Assembly: GCF_019655855.1 (NCBI RefSeq)
Contig: NZ_BPFX01000020.1
Span: 49,504-113,503, forward strand
Direction: 5' to 3'
DNA: 64,000 bases
DNA from: Pseudomonas paralcaligenes
GTDB taxonomy: Bacteria; Pseudomonadota; Gammaproteobacteria; Pseudomonadales; Pseudomonadaceae
The position numbers were made by a program, and so were the translations under genes. Below the pieces are notes generated by a model, which saw nothing but the letters and a program-made list of their open reading frames with translations, did not search any database and had not been told where the DNA came from. Of this stretch, positions 10,444-21,235 are shown piece after piece. Every line of letters begins with the position of its first letter. Position 1 is the stretch's first letter.

Positions 10444-11687
10444 TGTTCCGCCCGCTGAGCATCTTCGTCGGCGCCCGCTACACCCGGGCCAAGCGGCGCA
10501 ACCACTACATCTCGTTCATCTCGCTGACCTCGATGATCGGCTTGGGCCTCGGCGTGCTGGCGATGATCGTGGTGCTGTCGGTGATGAACGGCTTCCAGAA
10601 GGAAATGAGCTCGCGCATCCTCGGCATGGTGCCCCATGCCACCCTGTCCGCCGCGCAGCCGCTGGACGACTGGCAGGCGGTGGCCGCCGCGGCGATGAAG
10701 CACCGCCAGGTGACTGGCGCGGCACCCTTCGCCGAGCTGGAGGGCATGTTCTCCTACAAGGGCACCATGCAGCCGGTGCAGATCAACGGCATCGACCCGG
10801 TCGAGGAACAGAAGGTCTCGATCATCGGCAAGCACATGGTTCAGGGCCGCCTGGAAGACCTCAAGCCGGGCGAGTTCGGCGTGGTCATCGGCGAGATCAG
10901 CGCGCGGCGCTTCCGTCTCAACGTTGGCGACAAGCTGACCCTGATCGTGCCGGAACTGAGCAACGCCGCCGGCGGCATCACCCCGCGCATGCTGCGCCTG
11001 TCCGTGGTCGGCGTGTTCAAGGTCGGCGCGGAGCTGGACGGCAGCCTGGCGCTGATCAACATCGCCGATGCGTCCAGCGTGCAGCGCATGGCCGAGGGTC
11101 AGGTGCAGAGCGTGCGGATCGCCCTCAAGGACCTGTACCAGGCGCCTCAGGTATCGGCTGCCATCGCCGCCGAGCTGGGTGCCGGCTACAAGGCGGTCGA
11201 CTGGACGCGCACCCAGGGTAGCCTGTTCAGCGCCATGCAGATGGAGAAGACCATGATCGGCCTGCTCCTGCTGCTGATCATCGCGGTGGCCGCGTTCAAC
11301 ATCATCGCCACGCTGATCATGGTGGTGGCCGACAAGCGCGCCGACATCGCCATCCTGCGCACCCTGGGCGCCACACCCGGGCAGATCATGGCCATGTTCA
11401 TGGTCCAGGGCACGGTGATCGGCTGCATCGGCACCCTGATCGGTGGCGTGCTGGGCGTGATCGTCGCGCTCAACGTCAGCACCTGGGTGGCCTGGCTGGA
11501 GCGGATCAGCGGCGCCCATGTGTTCAGCTCGGACGTGTACTTCATCAGCAGCCTGCCGTCCGACCTGCGTGGCCTGGACGTGTTGCTGATCTGCAGCGCG
11601 GCGCTGCTGATGAGCTTCCTCGCCACCCTCTATCCGTCCTGGCGGGCGTCGCGCACTCAGCCGGCCGAGGCCCTGCGCTACGAGTAG
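10443..11687 (+). CDS. lolE: Lipoprotein-releasing ABC transporter permease LolE
   Basis: 414 residues, same architecture as LolC: helix near 25-50, periplasmic domain, three C-terminal helices. Near-identical blocks with LolC ([45 protein letters not shown]) show an old duplication. ATG start shares its A with the lolD stop. Confidence 0.93.
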   Translation: MFRPLSIFVGARYTRAKRRNHYISFISLTSMIGLGLGVLAMIVVLSVMNGFQKEMSSRILGMVPHATLSAAQPLDDWQAVAAAAMKHRQVTGAAPFAELEGMFSYKGTMQPVQINGIDPVEEQKVSIIGKHMVQGRLEDLKPGEFGVVIGEISARRFRLNVGDKLTLIVPELSNAAGGITPRMLRLSVVGVFKVGAELDGSLALINIADASSVQRMAEGQVQSVRIALKDLYQAPQVSAAIAAELGAGYKAVDWTRTQGSLFSAMQMEKTMIGLLLLLIIAVAAFNIIATLIMVVADKRADIAILRTLGATPGQIMAMFMVQGTVIGCIGTLIGGVLGVIVALNVSTWVAWLERISGAHVFSSDVYFISSLPSDLRGLDVLLICSAALLMSFLATLYPSWRASRTQPAEALRYE

Positions 11688-11710
11688 CGAGCCCCGGGGC
11701 TCCTGTCGCC

Positions 11711-11792
11711 CGTAGGAGCGGCCTTGGCCGCGAGTTTTTATCTGATGGCGCCAGGATCCAAGCCAAGAGCTCGCGGCCAAGGCCGCTCCCAC
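11711..11792. repeat. REPIN-type inverted pair, GTAGGAGCGGCC family
   Basis: A copy of GTAGGAGCGGCCTTGGCC at the left and its reverse complement GGCCAAGGCCGCTCCCAC at the right enclose about 35 spacer bases. The same unit recurs at 41373-41426 and 47083-47148. Confidence 0.85.
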
Positions 11793-11840
11793 AAGTCTTG
11801 CTAGACTTGCCCGCTCCGGGGCCCACGGCCTCTCGCCGGG

Positions 11841-14075
11841 ATGCACCTCATGCGCACAGGGATGGTGGCGCTGGCTGCGGGCTTGGTCTGCCTGCGCTTC
11901 CTGTCGGAGCTTCCGCCGCTCTGGCTGCTCCTGCTTTTGCTGCCGGTGGCGCTGATGCTGCTGCCCTGGCGCAGCTACCCGCTTTCCTTCCTGCTGTTCG
12001 GTTTCGTCTGGGCCTGCTTCAGCGCCCAGTTCGCGCTGGACGACCGCCTGCCGGCAGCGCTGGACGGCCGCACGTTGTGGCTGGAGGGGCGGGTGACCGG
12101 GTTGCCGGAAGCGGCCGAGGGCGTGGTGCGCTTTCAGCTCGAAGACGCCATCGCCAGAAAGCACCCGTTGCCGCAGCGCCTGCGCCTGTCCTGGTACGAC
12201 GGGCCGCCGGTGCTGGCCGGCGAGCGCTGGCGCCTGGCGGTCAGGCTCAAGCGCCCGCGTGGCCTGGTCAACCCGCAGGGCTTCGACTACGAGGCCTGGT
12301 TGCTGGCACAGCGCATCGGCGCCACCGGCACCGTCAAGCAGGGCGAGCGGCTGGGCGAGGCGGCTGGCCCCGTCGCGTGGCGCGACGAGTTGCGCCGCCG
12401 GCTGCTGCAGGTCGAGGCCCATGGCCGCGCCGGCGGGCTGGCTGCGCTGGTGCTCGGCGACGATTCGGGTCTGAGCCGCAGCGACTGGCGGGTGCTGCAG
12501 GACACCGGCACCGTGCATCTGATGGTGATCTCCGGCCAGCACGTGGCGCTGCTGGCGGTCTTCATCTATGGGCTGGTCGCCGGCCTGGCGCGGATGGGGC
12601 TGTGGCCGCGCGCTGTGCCCTGGCTGCCCTGGGCCTGCGGACTGGCCTTCGCCGGAGCGCTGGGCTACGGCCTGCTGGCGGGCTTCGAGGTGCCGGTGCG
12701 GCGCGCCTGCGTGATGGTCGCGCTGGTGCTGCTCTGGCGCCTGCGCTTCCGTCACCTGGGGGCATGGTGGCCGCTGGGATTGGCATTCGTGCTGGTGCTG
12801 CTGGTCGAGCCGCTGGCCGTGCTGCAGGCCGGTTTCTGGCTGTCCTTCGGCGCCGTCGCGGTGCTCGCCTGGGTATTCGGCGGGCGGCTCGGCCACTGGC
12901 CCTGGTGGCGGGTCTGGTGGCGCGCGCAATGGACCCTGGCGCTGGGGCTGCTGCCGCTGTTCTTCGCCCTCGGCCTGCCGCTGAGCCTGAGTGGGCCGCT
13001 GGCCAATCTGGTGGCGGTGCCCTGGGTCAGCCTGCTGGTGGTGCCGCTGGCGCTGCTCGGCACCCTGCTGCTGCCCGTGCCCTGTCTGGGCGAGGCGCTG
13101 CTGTGGTTGGCCGGCGGCCTGCTGGAGGTGCTGTTCCGGCTGCTCGCCTGGATCGCCTCCGCCTTGCCCGCCTGGCTGCCCACGTCGCTCCCGCTCTGGT
13201 GCTGGCTGGTGGGCAGCCTCGGCGCGCTGCTCTGCCTGCTGCCGGCCGGAGTGCCGATGCGGGTGCCGGGGCTGATCCTGCTGCTGGCGTTCTTTCTGCC
13301 GCCCCGGGAGCGGATCGCCACGGGGCAGGCGGAGGTATGGCAGCTGGATGTCGGCCAGGGGCTCGCCGTGCTGGTGCGCACCCGCGAACACACCTTGCTG
13401 TACGACGCCGGCCCGCGCTTCGGCGACTTCGACCTGGGCGAGCGGGTGGTGCTGCCCACCCTGCGCCAGCTGGGTGTGTCCTGGCTCGACCTGATGCTGC
13501 TCAGCCACGCCGACAGCGACCACGCCGGCGGCGCCCTGGCGGTGATGCAGGGCATGGCCGTGGCCCGCGTGTCGAGCGGGGAGGCCGACGCCCTGCCGGT
13601 GGAGCTGCGGGCGCGTCCGTGCATCGATGGCGAAAGCTGGGACTGGGACGGCGTGCGCTTCACCACCTGGCGCTGGGCCGGGGCGAAGGAGGGTAATCCG
13701 GCCTCCTGCCTGCTCAAGGTGGAGACGGCGAGCGAGCGATTGCTGCTGACCGGCGACGTGGATGCGGCCACCGAGCGCGTGCTGCTGGCGTCGGGGATCG
13801 ATCTGCGCGCCGAGTGGCTGCAGGTGCCGCACCACGGCAGCCGGAGTTCGTCGTCGGCGGCGTTCCTCGACGCAGTGGCGCCACGGGCAGCGCTGCTGTC
13901 GCGGGGCTGGCACAACCCCTTCGGCCATCCGCATCCGACCGTCCTGGCCCGCTACCGGCAGCGCGGCATCGAGCTGCACGACAGCGCGGAGAAGGGCGCT
14001 GTGCGCCTGCTGTTGGGCGGAGGCGAGGGCGTTTCCGGCTGGCGCGAGCGGCCGCGTTTCTGGCGGGAAAAATGA
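11841..14075 (+). CDS. comEC: ComEC/Rec2-family DNA uptake channel
   Basis: 744 residues, usual length. The order is N-terminal hydrophobic helices and soluble DUF4131-like domain, a multi-helix competence domain (DTGTVHLMVISGQHVALLA is its family signature, about residues 220-240), then a C-terminal metallo-beta-lactamase domain (QLDVGQGLAVLVRT, LLSHADSDHAGG, LLTGDVD, VPHHGSRSSSS). It is thought to pass single-stranded DNA across the inner membrane during transformation. Start ATG 11841; an ATG at 11850 is also possible. Confidence 0.92.
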   Translation: MHLMRTGMVALAAGLVCLRFLSELPPLWLLLLLLPVALMLLPWRSYPLSFLLFGFVWACFSAQFALDDRLPAALDGRTLWLEGRVTGLPEAAEGVVRFQLEDAIARKHPLPQRLRLSWYDGPPVLAGERWRLAVRLKRPRGLVNPQGFDYEAWLLAQRIGATGTVKQGERLGEAAGPVAWRDELRRRLLQVEAHGRAGGLAALVLGDDSGLSRSDWRVLQDTGTVHLMVISGQHVALLAVFIYGLVAGLARMGLWPRAVPWLPWACGLAFAGALGYGLLAGFEVPVRRACVMVALVLLWRLRFRHLGAWWPLGLAFVLVLLVEPLAVLQAGFWLSFGAVAVLAWVFGGRLGHWPWWRVWWRAQWTLALGLLPLFFALGLPLSLSGPLANLVAVPWVSLLVVPLALLGTLLLPVPCLGEALLWLAGGLLEVLFRLLAWIASALPAWLPTSLPLWCWLVGSLGALLCLLPAGVPMRVPGLILLLAFFLPPRERIATGQAEVWQLDVGQGLAVLVRTREHTLLYDAGPRFGDFDLGERVVLPTLRQLGVSWLDLMLLSHADSDHAGGALAVMQGMAVARVSSGEADALPVELRARPCIDGESWDWDGVRFTTWRWAGAKEGNPASCLLKVETASERLLLTGDVDAATERVLLASGIDLRAEWLQVPHHGSRSSSSAAFLDAVAPRAALLSRGWHNPFGHPHPTVLARYRQRGIELHDSAEKGAVRLLLGGGEGVSGWRERPRFWREK

Positions 14076-14148
14076 GAACCCGGATGGTCTGTGCCTGCGC
14101 GTCCCTATGCTAGAGTGGCGCCACTTTTCCAAGTGGGGATGCGCAACC

Positions 14149-14823
14149 GTGTGGGAGTTGGTCAAATCTGGCGGCTGGATGATGCTGCCGATCATTCTGA
14201 GTTCTATCGTCGCGGCCGGCATCATCGCCGAGCGCCTCTGGACCCTCCGTGCCAGCCGTATCACGCCCCCCCACCTGCTGGGTCAGGTGTGGCTGTGGAT
14301 CAAGGAAAAGAAGCTGACCAACGACAAGCTCAAGGAGCTGCGGGCCAATTCCCCGCTGGGGCAGATTCTCGCCGCCGGCCTGGCCAACTCCAAGCATGGT
14401 CGCGAGATCATGAAGGAGTGCATCGAGGAGGCCGCCGCCCGCGTCATCCATGACCTGGAGCGCTATCTCAACACCCTCGGCACCATCGCCGGCGTCGCGC
14501 CGCTGCTCGGCCTGCTGGGCACCGTGCTGGGCATGATCGACATCTTCAGCGCCTTCATGGGCGCCAATATGGCCAACGCGGCCGTCCTGGCCGGCGGTAT
14601 CGCCAAGGCCCTGATCACCACCGCGGCGGGTCTGTTCGTCGCCATTCCGGCTCTGTTCTTCCATCGCTTCCTGGTGCGCCGCGTCGACGAGCTGGTGGTC
14701 GGTATGGAGCAGGAGGCGATCAAGCTGGTGGAGGTGGTGCAGGGCGACCGCGATGTCGACCTGGGCGGCAACGGTGTGGCCCCGGCACCCAAAGAGGCCC
14801 GCAAAGAGGGCAAGAAGGCGTGA
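14149..14823 (+). CDS. exbB: MotA/TolQ/ExbB-type proton channel protein
   Basis: 224 residues from GTG 14149. Three membrane helices: one near the N-terminus (MMLPIILSSIVAAGII) and two in the core (IAGVAPLLGLLGTVLGMIDIF and a following ALITTAAGLFVAIPALF segment). It forms a proton-driven motor with the ExbD-like protein encoded next. The shared operon with lpxK and comEC is the genus arrangement; the energised partner is not known from sequence. Confidence 0.9.
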   Translation: MWELVKSGGWMMLPIILSSIVAAGIIAERLWTLRASRITPPHLLGQVWLWIKEKKLTNDKLKELRANSPLGQILAAGLANSKHGREIMKECIEEAAARVIHDLERYLNTLGTIAGVAPLLGLLGTVLGMIDIFSAFMGANMANAAVLAGGIAKALITTAAGLFVAIPALFFHRFLVRRVDELVVGMEQEAIKLVEVVQGDRDVDLGGNGVAPAPKEARKEGKKA

Positions 14824-15254
14824 AGTTCCGGCGTAAATCCCGGGAGAACGTCGAGATCAACCTGGCGTCGCTGATCGACGTGGTGTTCATCCTCCTGCTG
14901 TTCTTCGTGGTCACCACCACCTTCACCCGCGAGACCCAACTCAAGGTCGACCTGCCCGAGGCCGCCACCGGCACGCCTCCCGAGGAAACCACGCTGAAGA
15001 AGCTGGAAGTGCTGATCAGCGCCGAGGGCAGCTATTCGCTGAACGGCCAGCCGCTGCTCAAGAGCGATCTGGAAGGCCTGATGGCCGCGCTGGGCAAGGA
15101 GTCCGGTGGCGACAACAGCTTGCCGGTAGCGATCAGCGCAGACGGCAAGACCCCGCACCAGGCGGTGATCACCGCCATGGACGCCGCCGGCAAGCTGGGC
15201 TTCTCCCACCTGCGTATCACCACGGTTGAGGCCGAGGCCGAGGCCAAGCCTTGA
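14820..15254 (+). CDS. exbD: ExbD/TolR-type biopolymer transport protein
   Basis: 144 residues, GTG start overlapping exbB (GTGA). A single N-terminal helix ([19 protein letters not shown]) carries the essential Asp of the family; the rest is periplasmic and ends in a Glu/Ala-rich tail. Partner of the upstream channel protein. It overlaps lpxK by 4 bases. Confidence 0.92.
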   Translation: MKFRRKSRENVEINLASLIDVVFILLLFFVVTTTFTRETQLKVDLPEAATGTPPEETTLKKLEVLISAEGSYSLNGQPLLKSDLEGLMAALGKESGGDNSLPVAISADGKTPHQAVITAMDAAGKLGFSHLRITTVEAEAEAKP

Positions 15255-16255
15255 GCCTCGCCGACCGGCTCGTCGCCGCCTGGTACCACGGCCACCCCGC
15301 CCTGACCCTGCTGCGCCCGCTGGAGTGGCTGTACCGGCGGGTGGTGCTCGGCAAGCGCCGCGCCTTCCTTGCCGGCGAGGGCGACATCTATCGCGCGCCG
15401 GTGCCGGTGCTGGTGGTCGGCAACGTCACCGTCGGCGGCACCGGCAAGACCCCCATGATCCTCTGGCTGATCGAGCACTGCCGGGCACGCGGTCTGCGCG
15501 TCGGCGTGGTCAGCCGCGGCTATGGCGCCACGCCGCCGAAATTGCCCTGGCGGGTGCGCGCCGACGACCCGCCCAGCCATGCCGGCGACGAGCCGCTGCT
15601 GATCGTCCAGCGCAGCGGTGTGCCGCTGGTGATCGACCCGCAACGCGCCCGTGCCGCGCAGGCCCTGCTGGAGCAGGAGGAACTGGACCTGATCCTCTGC
15701 GACGACGGCCTGCAGCATTACCGCCTGGCCCGCGACATCGAACTGGTGCTGGTGGACGCCGCGCGCGGCCTCGGCAACGGCCGCTGCCTGCCCGCCGGCC
15801 CCCTGCGCGAGCCGGCGGAGCGGCTGGCCGAGGTCGACGCGGTGCTGCGCAATGGCGCCACTGTGGACGGCGAGGAGGGCTACGCCCTGCAACTGCGCCC
15901 GACCGCGCTGGTCAACCTGCGCAGCGGTGAGCGGGTCGGCCTTGACCATTTCCCGCCCGGCCAGCAGGTCCACGCGGTGGCCGGCATCGGCAACCCGCGG
16001 CGTTTCTTCGCTACCCTCGAGGCGCTAAACTGGCGGCCGATCGCGCATCCCTTCGCCGACCACGCCAGCTACAGCCCCGAGGCCCTGCGCTTCACCCCGG
16101 CGCTGCCGCTGTTGATGACCGAGAAGGATGCGGTGAAATGCCGGGCCTTCGCCGCCGCCGACTGGTGGTACCTGGCGGTGGACGCGGCGCCGTCGCCGGC
16201 CTTCGTCGCCTGGTTCGACCAGCGCCTGGACCGCCTGCCTGCTGCCCGGCCCTGA
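15251..16255 (+). CDS. lpxK: Tetraacyldisaccharide 4'-kinase
   Basis: 334 residues. It phosphorylates the 4' position of the lipid A disaccharide at the inner membrane. P-loop [12 protein letters not shown] at about residues 57-68, then the SRGYG and HAGDEPLLI blocks and [13 protein letters not shown]. The start is a rare TTG at 15251, overlapping the exbD stop (TTGA), with no in-frame ATG or GTG nearby that keeps the conserved N-terminus. Confidence 0.95.
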   Translation: MSLADRLVAAWYHGHPALTLLRPLEWLYRRVVLGKRRAFLAGEGDIYRAPVPVLVVGNVTVGGTGKTPMILWLIEHCRARGLRVGVVSRGYGATPPKLPWRVRADDPPSHAGDEPLLIVQRSGVPLVIDPQRARAAQALLEQEELDLILCDDGLQHYRLARDIELVLVDAARGLGNGRCLPAGPLREPAERLAEVDAVLRNGATVDGEEGYALQLRPTALVNLRSGERVGLDHFPPGQQVHAVAGIGNPRRFFATLEALNWRPIAHPFADHASYSPEALRFTPALPLLMTEKDAVKCRAFAAADWWYLAVDAAPSPAFVAWFDQRLDRLPAARP

Positions 16256-16290
16256 GTTTCGCGTTTTCCCACCTCTCCGAGGATTCCCCG

Positions 16291-16476
16291 ATGGATACCA
16301 AACTGCTCGACATCTTGGCCTGCCCGGTGTGCAAGGGCCCGCTGCAGCTTTCCGAAGACAAGACCGAGCTGATCAGCAAGGGCGCCGGCCTGGCCTACCC
16401 GATCCGCGACGGCATCCCGGTGATGCTGGAGAGCGAGGCCCGCACCCTGACCACCGACGAGCGCCTGGACAAGTAG
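16291..16476 (+). CDS. Trm112/YcaR-family small zinc-ribbon-like protein
   Basis: 61 residues from ATG 16291. The motif [13 protein letters not shown] gives two cysteines; the second Cys pair of eukaryotic Trm112 is absent, as is normal in the bacterial form. The conserved place between lpxK and kdsB supports the call. Its biochemical role in bacteria is unclear. The stop is directly followed by the kdsB ATG. Confidence 0.88.
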   Translation: MDTKLLDILACPVCKGPLQLSEDKTELISKGAGLAYPIRDGIPVMLESEARTLTTDERLDK

Positions 16477-17238
16477 ATGACCGCCTTCACCGTTGTGATC
16501 CCCGCCCGCTACGCCTCCAGCCGACTGCCCGGCAAGCCGCTGCAGGACATCGCCGGCAAGCCCATGGTCCGGCACGTCTGGGAGCAGGCGAAGAAGAGCG
16601 GGGCCGCCCGCGTGGTGGTGGCGACCGACGACGCGCGCATCGTCGAGGCCTGCCAGGGCTTCGGCGCCGAAGTGCTGCTGACCCGGGTGGACCACAACTC
16701 CGGCACCGACCGCCTGGCCGAAGTCGCCACCCAGCTCGGCCTGGCGGACGACGCCATCGTGGTCAACGTGCAGGGCGACGAGCCGCTGATTCCGCCGAGC
16801 ATCATCGATCAGGTGGCCGCCAACCTGGCCGCCAACCCGCAGGCGGGGATCGCCACCCTGGCCGAGCCCATCGATGATGTGCAGGCGCTGTTCAATCCCA
16901 ACGTGGTCAAGGTGGTTTCGGACAAGACCGGCCTGGCCCTGACCTTCAGCCGCGCGCCGCTGGCCTGGGCGCGCGACGCCTTCGCCCAGCGCCGTGACGT
17001 GCTGCCGGAAGGCGTGCCCTATCGCCGCCACATCGGCATCTACGCCTACCGCGCCGGCTTCCTCCACGACTTCGTCGCCTGGGGCCCGTGTTGGCTGGAG
17101 GACACCGAATGCCTGGAGCAACTGCGCGCGCTCTGGCACGGTGTGCGCATCCACGTCGCCGATGCCCTGGAAGCGCCGGCGGCCGGCGTCGACACCGCGG
17201 AAGACCTGGAGCGGGTGCGCCGCCTGCTGGGGGCCTGA
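16477..17238 (+). CDS. kdsB: 3-deoxy-manno-octulosonate cytidylyltransferase
   Basis: 253 residues. It activates KDO as CMP-KDO for lipopolysaccharide inner core synthesis. Seen: N-terminal nucleotide motif [31 protein letters not shown] and RHIGIYAYR. Stop overlaps the next start (TGATG). Confidence 0.97.
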   Translation: MTAFTVVIPARYASSRLPGKPLQDIAGKPMVRHVWEQAKKSGAARVVVATDDARIVEACQGFGAEVLLTRVDHNSGTDRLAEVATQLGLADDAIVVNVQGDEPLIPPSIIDQVAANLAANPQAGIATLAEPIDDVQALFNPNVVKVVSDKTGLALTFSRAPLAWARDAFAQRRDVLPEGVPYRRHIGIYAYRAGFLHDFVAWGPCWLEDTECLEQLRALWHGVRIHVADALEAPAAGVDTAEDLERVRRLLGA

Positions 17239-17702
17239 TGCGCGTCCTGTTCGTCTGCATGGGCAACATCTGCCGCTCGCCCACGGCCGAGGGCGTGTTC
17301 CGCCACCGCCTGCTGCAGGCCGGCCTGCACGAGCGGGTGACGGTGGACTCCGCCGGCACCGGCGACTGGCACGTGGGCAAGGCGCCGGACGGCCGTTCCA
17401 GCCAGGCGGCGCTGACCCGCGGCTACGACCTGTCGAGCCTGCGCGCGCGCCAGGTGCTGCGCGACGACTTCCAGCGTTTCGACCTGATCCTGGCGATGGA
17501 CCACGACAACCTGGCCCGCCTGCAGGCGCTGCGCCCGGCCAGCGGCGGCGCCGAGCTGGACCTGTACCTGCGCCGCTACGCCCTGGCCCTGGACGAGGTG
17601 CCCGATCCCTACTACGGCGGGGCGGACGGTTTCGAGCAGGTGCTGGACCTGATCGAGCAGGCCAGCGACGCTCTGCTCGCCGAGATCAGGGGACGCCTGT
17701 GA
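17238..17702 (+). CDS. Low-molecular-weight protein tyrosine phosphatase
   Basis: 154 residues from ATG 17238. The catalytic P-loop CMGNICRSPTAEG starts at residue 7, and the general-acid loop DPYYGG lies near residue 126. It belongs to the small phosphatases often tied to exopolysaccharide tyrosine kinases, but its place between kdsB and murB is a fixed Pseudomonas arrangement and the substrate is unknown. It overlaps murB by 4 bases. Confidence 0.93.
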   Translation: MRVLFVCMGNICRSPTAEGVFRHRLLQAGLHERVTVDSAGTGDWHVGKAPDGRSSQAALTRGYDLSSLRARQVLRDDFQRFDLILAMDHDNLARLQALRPASGGAELDLYLRRYALALDEVPDPYYGGADGFEQVLDLIEQASDALLAEIRGRL

Positions 17703-18718
17703 GCCTGCAACTGAGCGAAGCGGTTTCCCTCAAACCGTTCAACACCTTTGGTGTCGACGTGAAGGCGCGGCTGTTCGCCGAGGCGCGCAACGACGACGAG
17801 GTGCGCCAGGCGCTGGCCGAGGCCGGGCACCGCGACCTGCCGCTGCTGGTGGTTGGCGGCGGCAGCAACCTGCTGCTGACCGGCGACGTCGAGGCGTTGG
17901 TGCTGCGCATGGCCAGTCGCGGTCTGCGAATTGTCGCGGACGACGGCGAGCGGGTGGTGGTGGAGGCCGAGGCCGGCGAGCCCTGGCACCCCTTCGTGCT
18001 CTGGACCCTGGAGCAGGGCCTGGCTGGCCTGGAGAACCTCAGCCTGATCCCCGGTACGGTCGGCGCCGCGCCCATGCAGAACATCGGTGCCTACGGGGTC
18101 GAGATCAAGGACGTGTTCGCCGGGCTCACCGCGCTGGATCGCCGCAGCGGCGAGCTGCGCGAGTTCGGCCTGGAGGAGTGCGCCTTCGCCTACCGCGACA
18201 GCCTGTTCAAGCAGCAGCCCGGGCGCTGGCTGATCCTGCGCGTGCGCTTCGCCCTGAGCCGCAAGGCCGCGCTGCGCCTGGACTACGGCCCGGTGCGCCA
18301 GCGCCTGGAGCAGGACGGCGTCGAGGCGCCGACGGCGATGGACGTGAGCCGCGCCATCTGCGCCATCCGCCGCGAGAAGCTGCCGGACCCCGCCGAGCTG
18401 GGCAATGCCGGCAGCTTCTTCAAGAACCCGGTGGTGCCGGCCGAGCAGGCCGAGCGTATCCATGCCCTGCATGCCGACCTGGTCAGCTATCCGGCCGGGG
18501 AAGGGCGGGTCAAGCTGGCCGCCGGCTGGCTGATCGAGCGCGCGGGCTGGAAGGGCTTCCGCGAGGGTGATGCGGGCGTGCACCGCCTGCAGGCGCTGGT
18601 GCTGGTCAACTACGGCGCGGCCAGCGGCGCCCAGCTGCTGGAACTGGCCCGGCGTATCCAGCAGGACATCCTGCAGCGCTTCGGTGTGGCCCTGGAGATC
18701 GAGCCGAACATGCTCTGA
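17699..18718 (+). CDS. murB: UDP-N-acetylenolpyruvoylglucosamine reductase
   Basis: 339 residues, GTG start overlapping the phosphatase stop. NADPH-dependent reduction giving UDP-MurNAc. FAD-binding segments LLVVGGGSNLLL and LIPGTVGAAPMQNIGAYGVE, catalytic region YRDSLFK and GNAGSFFKNPVV are intact. This is the long type I form found in gammaproteobacteria. Confidence 0.96.
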   Translation: MSLQLSEAVSLKPFNTFGVDVKARLFAEARNDDEVRQALAEAGHRDLPLLVVGGGSNLLLTGDVEALVLRMASRGLRIVADDGERVVVEAEAGEPWHPFVLWTLEQGLAGLENLSLIPGTVGAAPMQNIGAYGVEIKDVFAGLTALDRRSGELREFGLEECAFAYRDSLFKQQPGRWLILRVRFALSRKAALRLDYGPVRQRLEQDGVEAPTAMDVSRAICAIRREKLPDPAELGNAGSFFKNPVVPAEQAERIHALHADLVSYPAGEGRVKLAAGWLIERAGWKGFREGDAGVHRLQALVLVNYGAASGAQLLELARRIQQDILQRFGVALEIEPNML

Positions 18719-18733
18719 CCGGCGACGCCGGTC
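18717..18733. terminator. Short hairpin between convergent murB and plsB
   Basis: GACCGGC-GAC-GCCGGTC palindrome in the 30-base gap between convergent genes. It has no U-run; a weak bidirectional terminator at most. Confidence 0.3.
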
Positions 18734-18748
18734 GGAGCGCCGCGCCTA

Positions 18749-21235
18749 TCAGGCGGGCTCGACCGGGTCTTCCTCGCGTTCCAGCGCCACCTGGCGGATG
18801 GACAGGCGGATTTCCGCGGGCAGCACGCGCTTGGCCACGCCCTCCACCAGCTCTGCCAACTGCGGGTGGTGGCTGAGCTTGCCTTCGCCGTTCTGGCGCA
18901 GCACGCCCTGGTCCAGCAGGGTCTGGATGAAGTGGCGGAACAGGCTCTTGTCGAAGAACTCCGGGGCGTTGAGGCCGTGGAGGATCGACAGGCGCTGGGC
19001 CATCACCACGCACAGGTTTTCCAGCTCCTCGGCGCTCAGCGCGTACTGGCCGGCGTTGATCAGCAGGGCGGTGGCCATGTAGAAGCGCTGCAGGGTCTGC
19101 ACGATGGCGCGGGCCAGCAGGGTGAGCAGGACGAACTGGCGCGAGCTGGGCGCCGGGCGCACGAACATGTCGTCCTCGCGGCGCAGCAGGTCCTGCTCGA
19201 CGAAGGCCTCCAGCCACTGGTCCACGACGCCTTCCAGCTCGTCCACCGACCAGCGGATGAACAGCTCCGACTGCAGATAGGGGTAGAGCGCGGTGGAGTA
19301 GCGCAGGATCTGCTCGCGGCTCATCCGCGAGCTGCTGAGGAAGAAGCTCGCCAGCAGCGCGGGCAGGGCGAACACGTGCAGCACGTTGTTGCGGTAGTAG
19401 GTCATCAGGACGGCGTTCTGCTCGTCCAGATAGAGGATCTTGCCCAGTGCGTCCTTCTGCTCGGCCAGCAGGTCCATGCTCTGCACGTAGCGGATCAGGT
19501 CCTGGCCATCGCCGTCCGGCAGGGTGGCGTGTGGCGAGTAGGGCACCTTGCGCAGCAGCGCCAGGTACAGATCGAGCACCCGGGCCAGGGCCTTCTCGTC
19601 CAGCGCCAGCTTGCTGGTGGAGAGCAGGGCCAGGCCGACCAGGTTGACCGGGTTGATCGCCGCCGCCTCGTTGAGGTGCTGCGCCACCTGCGCGCCGAGG
19701 CGGTTGGTGGTGCGGTTCAGCCACTCGGGGCGGTACTGGTCGCCGTAGTCCTGGGTGCGCCAGCCGGGCTGCTCGGCGTCGAGGAACTCGGCCAGCTTGA
19801 TCGGCTCGCCGAAGTTGACCCGGACGCTGCCGAAGCGCTGTTTGCGGATGGCGCCGATGACCTTGAAGATGTCGAAGATCGACTCCTTCTTCTTCGCCGC
19901 GCCGCGCAGTTCGCCCAGGTAGGTGCGGCCTTCGAGCACGCGCTCGTAGCCGATGTAGACCGGCACGAAGGCGATCGGCAGGCGCGACGAGCGCAGGAAG
20001 CTGCGCAGGGTGATGGCCAGCATGCCGGTCTTCGGCTGCAGGGTACGCCCGGTGCGCGAACGGCCGCCCTCGACGAAATACTCGACCGGGAAGCCCTTGC
20101 TGAACAGGGTGTGCAGGTATTCGTTGAACACCGCGGTGTACAGCGGGTTGCCCTTGAAGGTGCGGCGCATGAAGAAGGCGCCGCCGCGGCGCAGCAGGCC
20201 GCCGACCACCGGCATGTTGAGGTTGATGCCGGCGGCGATGTGCGGCGGGGTCAGGCCGTTGCGGAACAGCAGGTAGGACAGCAGCAGGTAGTCGATATGG
20301 CTGCGGTGGCAGGGCACGTAGATGATCTCGTGGCCATGGGCGATGTCGCGCACCGCCTCCAGATGGTTGACCTGGATGCCCTCGTACAGCTTGTTCCAGA
20401 ACCAGCTCAGCACCGTTTCTAGGAAGCGGATGGCGGTGTAGGTGTAGTCCGAGGCGATCTCGTTGCCGTAGCGCAGGGCCTGTGCTTCGGCCTTCTCCTG
20501 GCTGATCTTCTCGCGCTCCATCTCCTCACGGATGGCCTGACGCACCTGCGGGCCGTGGATAAGCCCCTTGACCAGATTGCGTCGGTGCGACACGTCTGGG
20601 CCGATCACGGCAGCCTTCTGGTTGCGGAAATGTACTCGCAGGATGCGCTGCACCATGCGCAGGGTGCGTTCGCGTCCCTTGCCCTGGTCGAGCAGTTCGC
20701 GCAGGTGGATGGGCGCGGAGAACTGCACACGGGTCTTGCGCCCGAGGATGAGGATGCTGACCAGCTTGCGCAGCCGCCCGGTGACCGCCCAGGTGTCGGC
20801 GAACAGCAGCTTCCACGGGCTGGTCTCGCGGTCCGGCGACTGGCCCCAGAACACGCTGACCGGGACTATCTGGGCGTCGTCCAGGGCATTGCCATCGAGG
20901 CTGGCGAGGATGCGCTGCAGGGTGGGCGGAGCGCCGCGCTTGTCGTGGCCGCCGAACCAGCTCGGCGAGCGGGTCAGGTAGAAGAAACCGGCTGGCTCGA
21001 GCTGGCCGCCGAGCGCCACCGGCAGCACTGGGCGCGGCAGGCCGGCCTTGGTGCACTCCCTGTCCACCACCGCCAGGTCCGCCGCCGAGGGCTGCTGCAG
21101 CACATAGAACACCGGCTTGCCGCGATCCAGGCGCAGGTTGAAGGACGACTGGTTGATGGTTTCCGAGCGTACCCAGAGATACAGCAGGCGACGCAGGGCA
21201 CCGAAGGCAAGGCGGCGGAAGGGGGAGCGGGTCAT
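18749..21235 (-). CDS. plsB: Glycerol-3-phosphate 1-O-acyltransferase
   Basis: 828 residues, normal for PlsB. It carries out the first acylation of sn-glycerol-3-phosphate in phospholipid synthesis at the inner membrane. The HX4D catalytic motif ([10 protein letters not shown]) lies near residue 308, followed by [24 protein letters not shown] and [11 protein letters not shown]. Convergent with murB. In P. aeruginosa, as I recall it, the next genes are the ABC cluster found here at 32484, so the accessory island appears to sit between plsB and that cluster. Confidence 0.97.
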   Translation of the reverse strand: MTRSPFRRLAFGALRRLLYLWVRSETINQSSFNLRLDRGKPVFYVLQQPSAADLAVVDRECTKAGLPRPVLPVALGGQLEPAGFFYLTRSPSWFGGHDKRGAPPTLQRILASLDGNALDDAQIVPVSVFWGQSPDRETSPWKLLFADTWAVTGRLRKLVSILILGRKTRVQFSAPIHLRELLDQGKGRERTLRMVQRILRVHFRNQKAAVIGPDVSHRRNLVKGLIHGPQVRQAIREEMEREKISQEKAEAQALRYGNEIASDYTYTAIRFLETVLSWFWNKLYEGIQVNHLEAVRDIAHGHEIIYVPCHRSHIDYLLLSYLLFRNGLTPPHIAAGINLNMPVVGGLLRRGGAFFMRRTFKGNPLYTAVFNEYLHTLFSKGFPVEYFVEGGRSRTGRTLQPKTGMLAITLRSFLRSSRLPIAFVPVYIGYERVLEGRTYLGELRGAAKKKESIFDIFKVIGAIRKQRFGSVRVNFGEPIKLAEFLDAEQPGWRTQDYGDQYRPEWLNRTTNRLGAQVAQHLNEAAAINPVNLVGLALLSTSKLALDEKALARVLDLYLALLRKVPYSPHATLPDGDGQDLIRYVQSMDLLAEQKDALGKILYLDEQNAVLMTYYRNNVLHVFALPALLASFFLSSSRMSREQILRYSTALYPYLQSELFIRWSVDELEGVVDQWLEAFVEQDLLRREDDMFVRPAPSSRQFVLLTLLARAIVQTLQRFYMATALLINAGQYALSAEELENLCVVMAQRLSILHGLNAPEFFDKSLFRHFIQTLLDQGVLRQNGEGKLSHHPQLAELVEGVAKRVLPAEIRLSIRQVALEREEDPVEPA

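Noticed and set aside
10314..14264. A 1316-codon open frame on the minus strand
   Set aside because: It is antisense to lolE and comEC, both of which have clear family motifs; the His/Gln/Arg-rich composition is the usual shadow of GC-rich coding DNA.
18866..20422. A 518-codon open frame on the plus strand
   Set aside because: Antisense to plsB; no recognisable domain.
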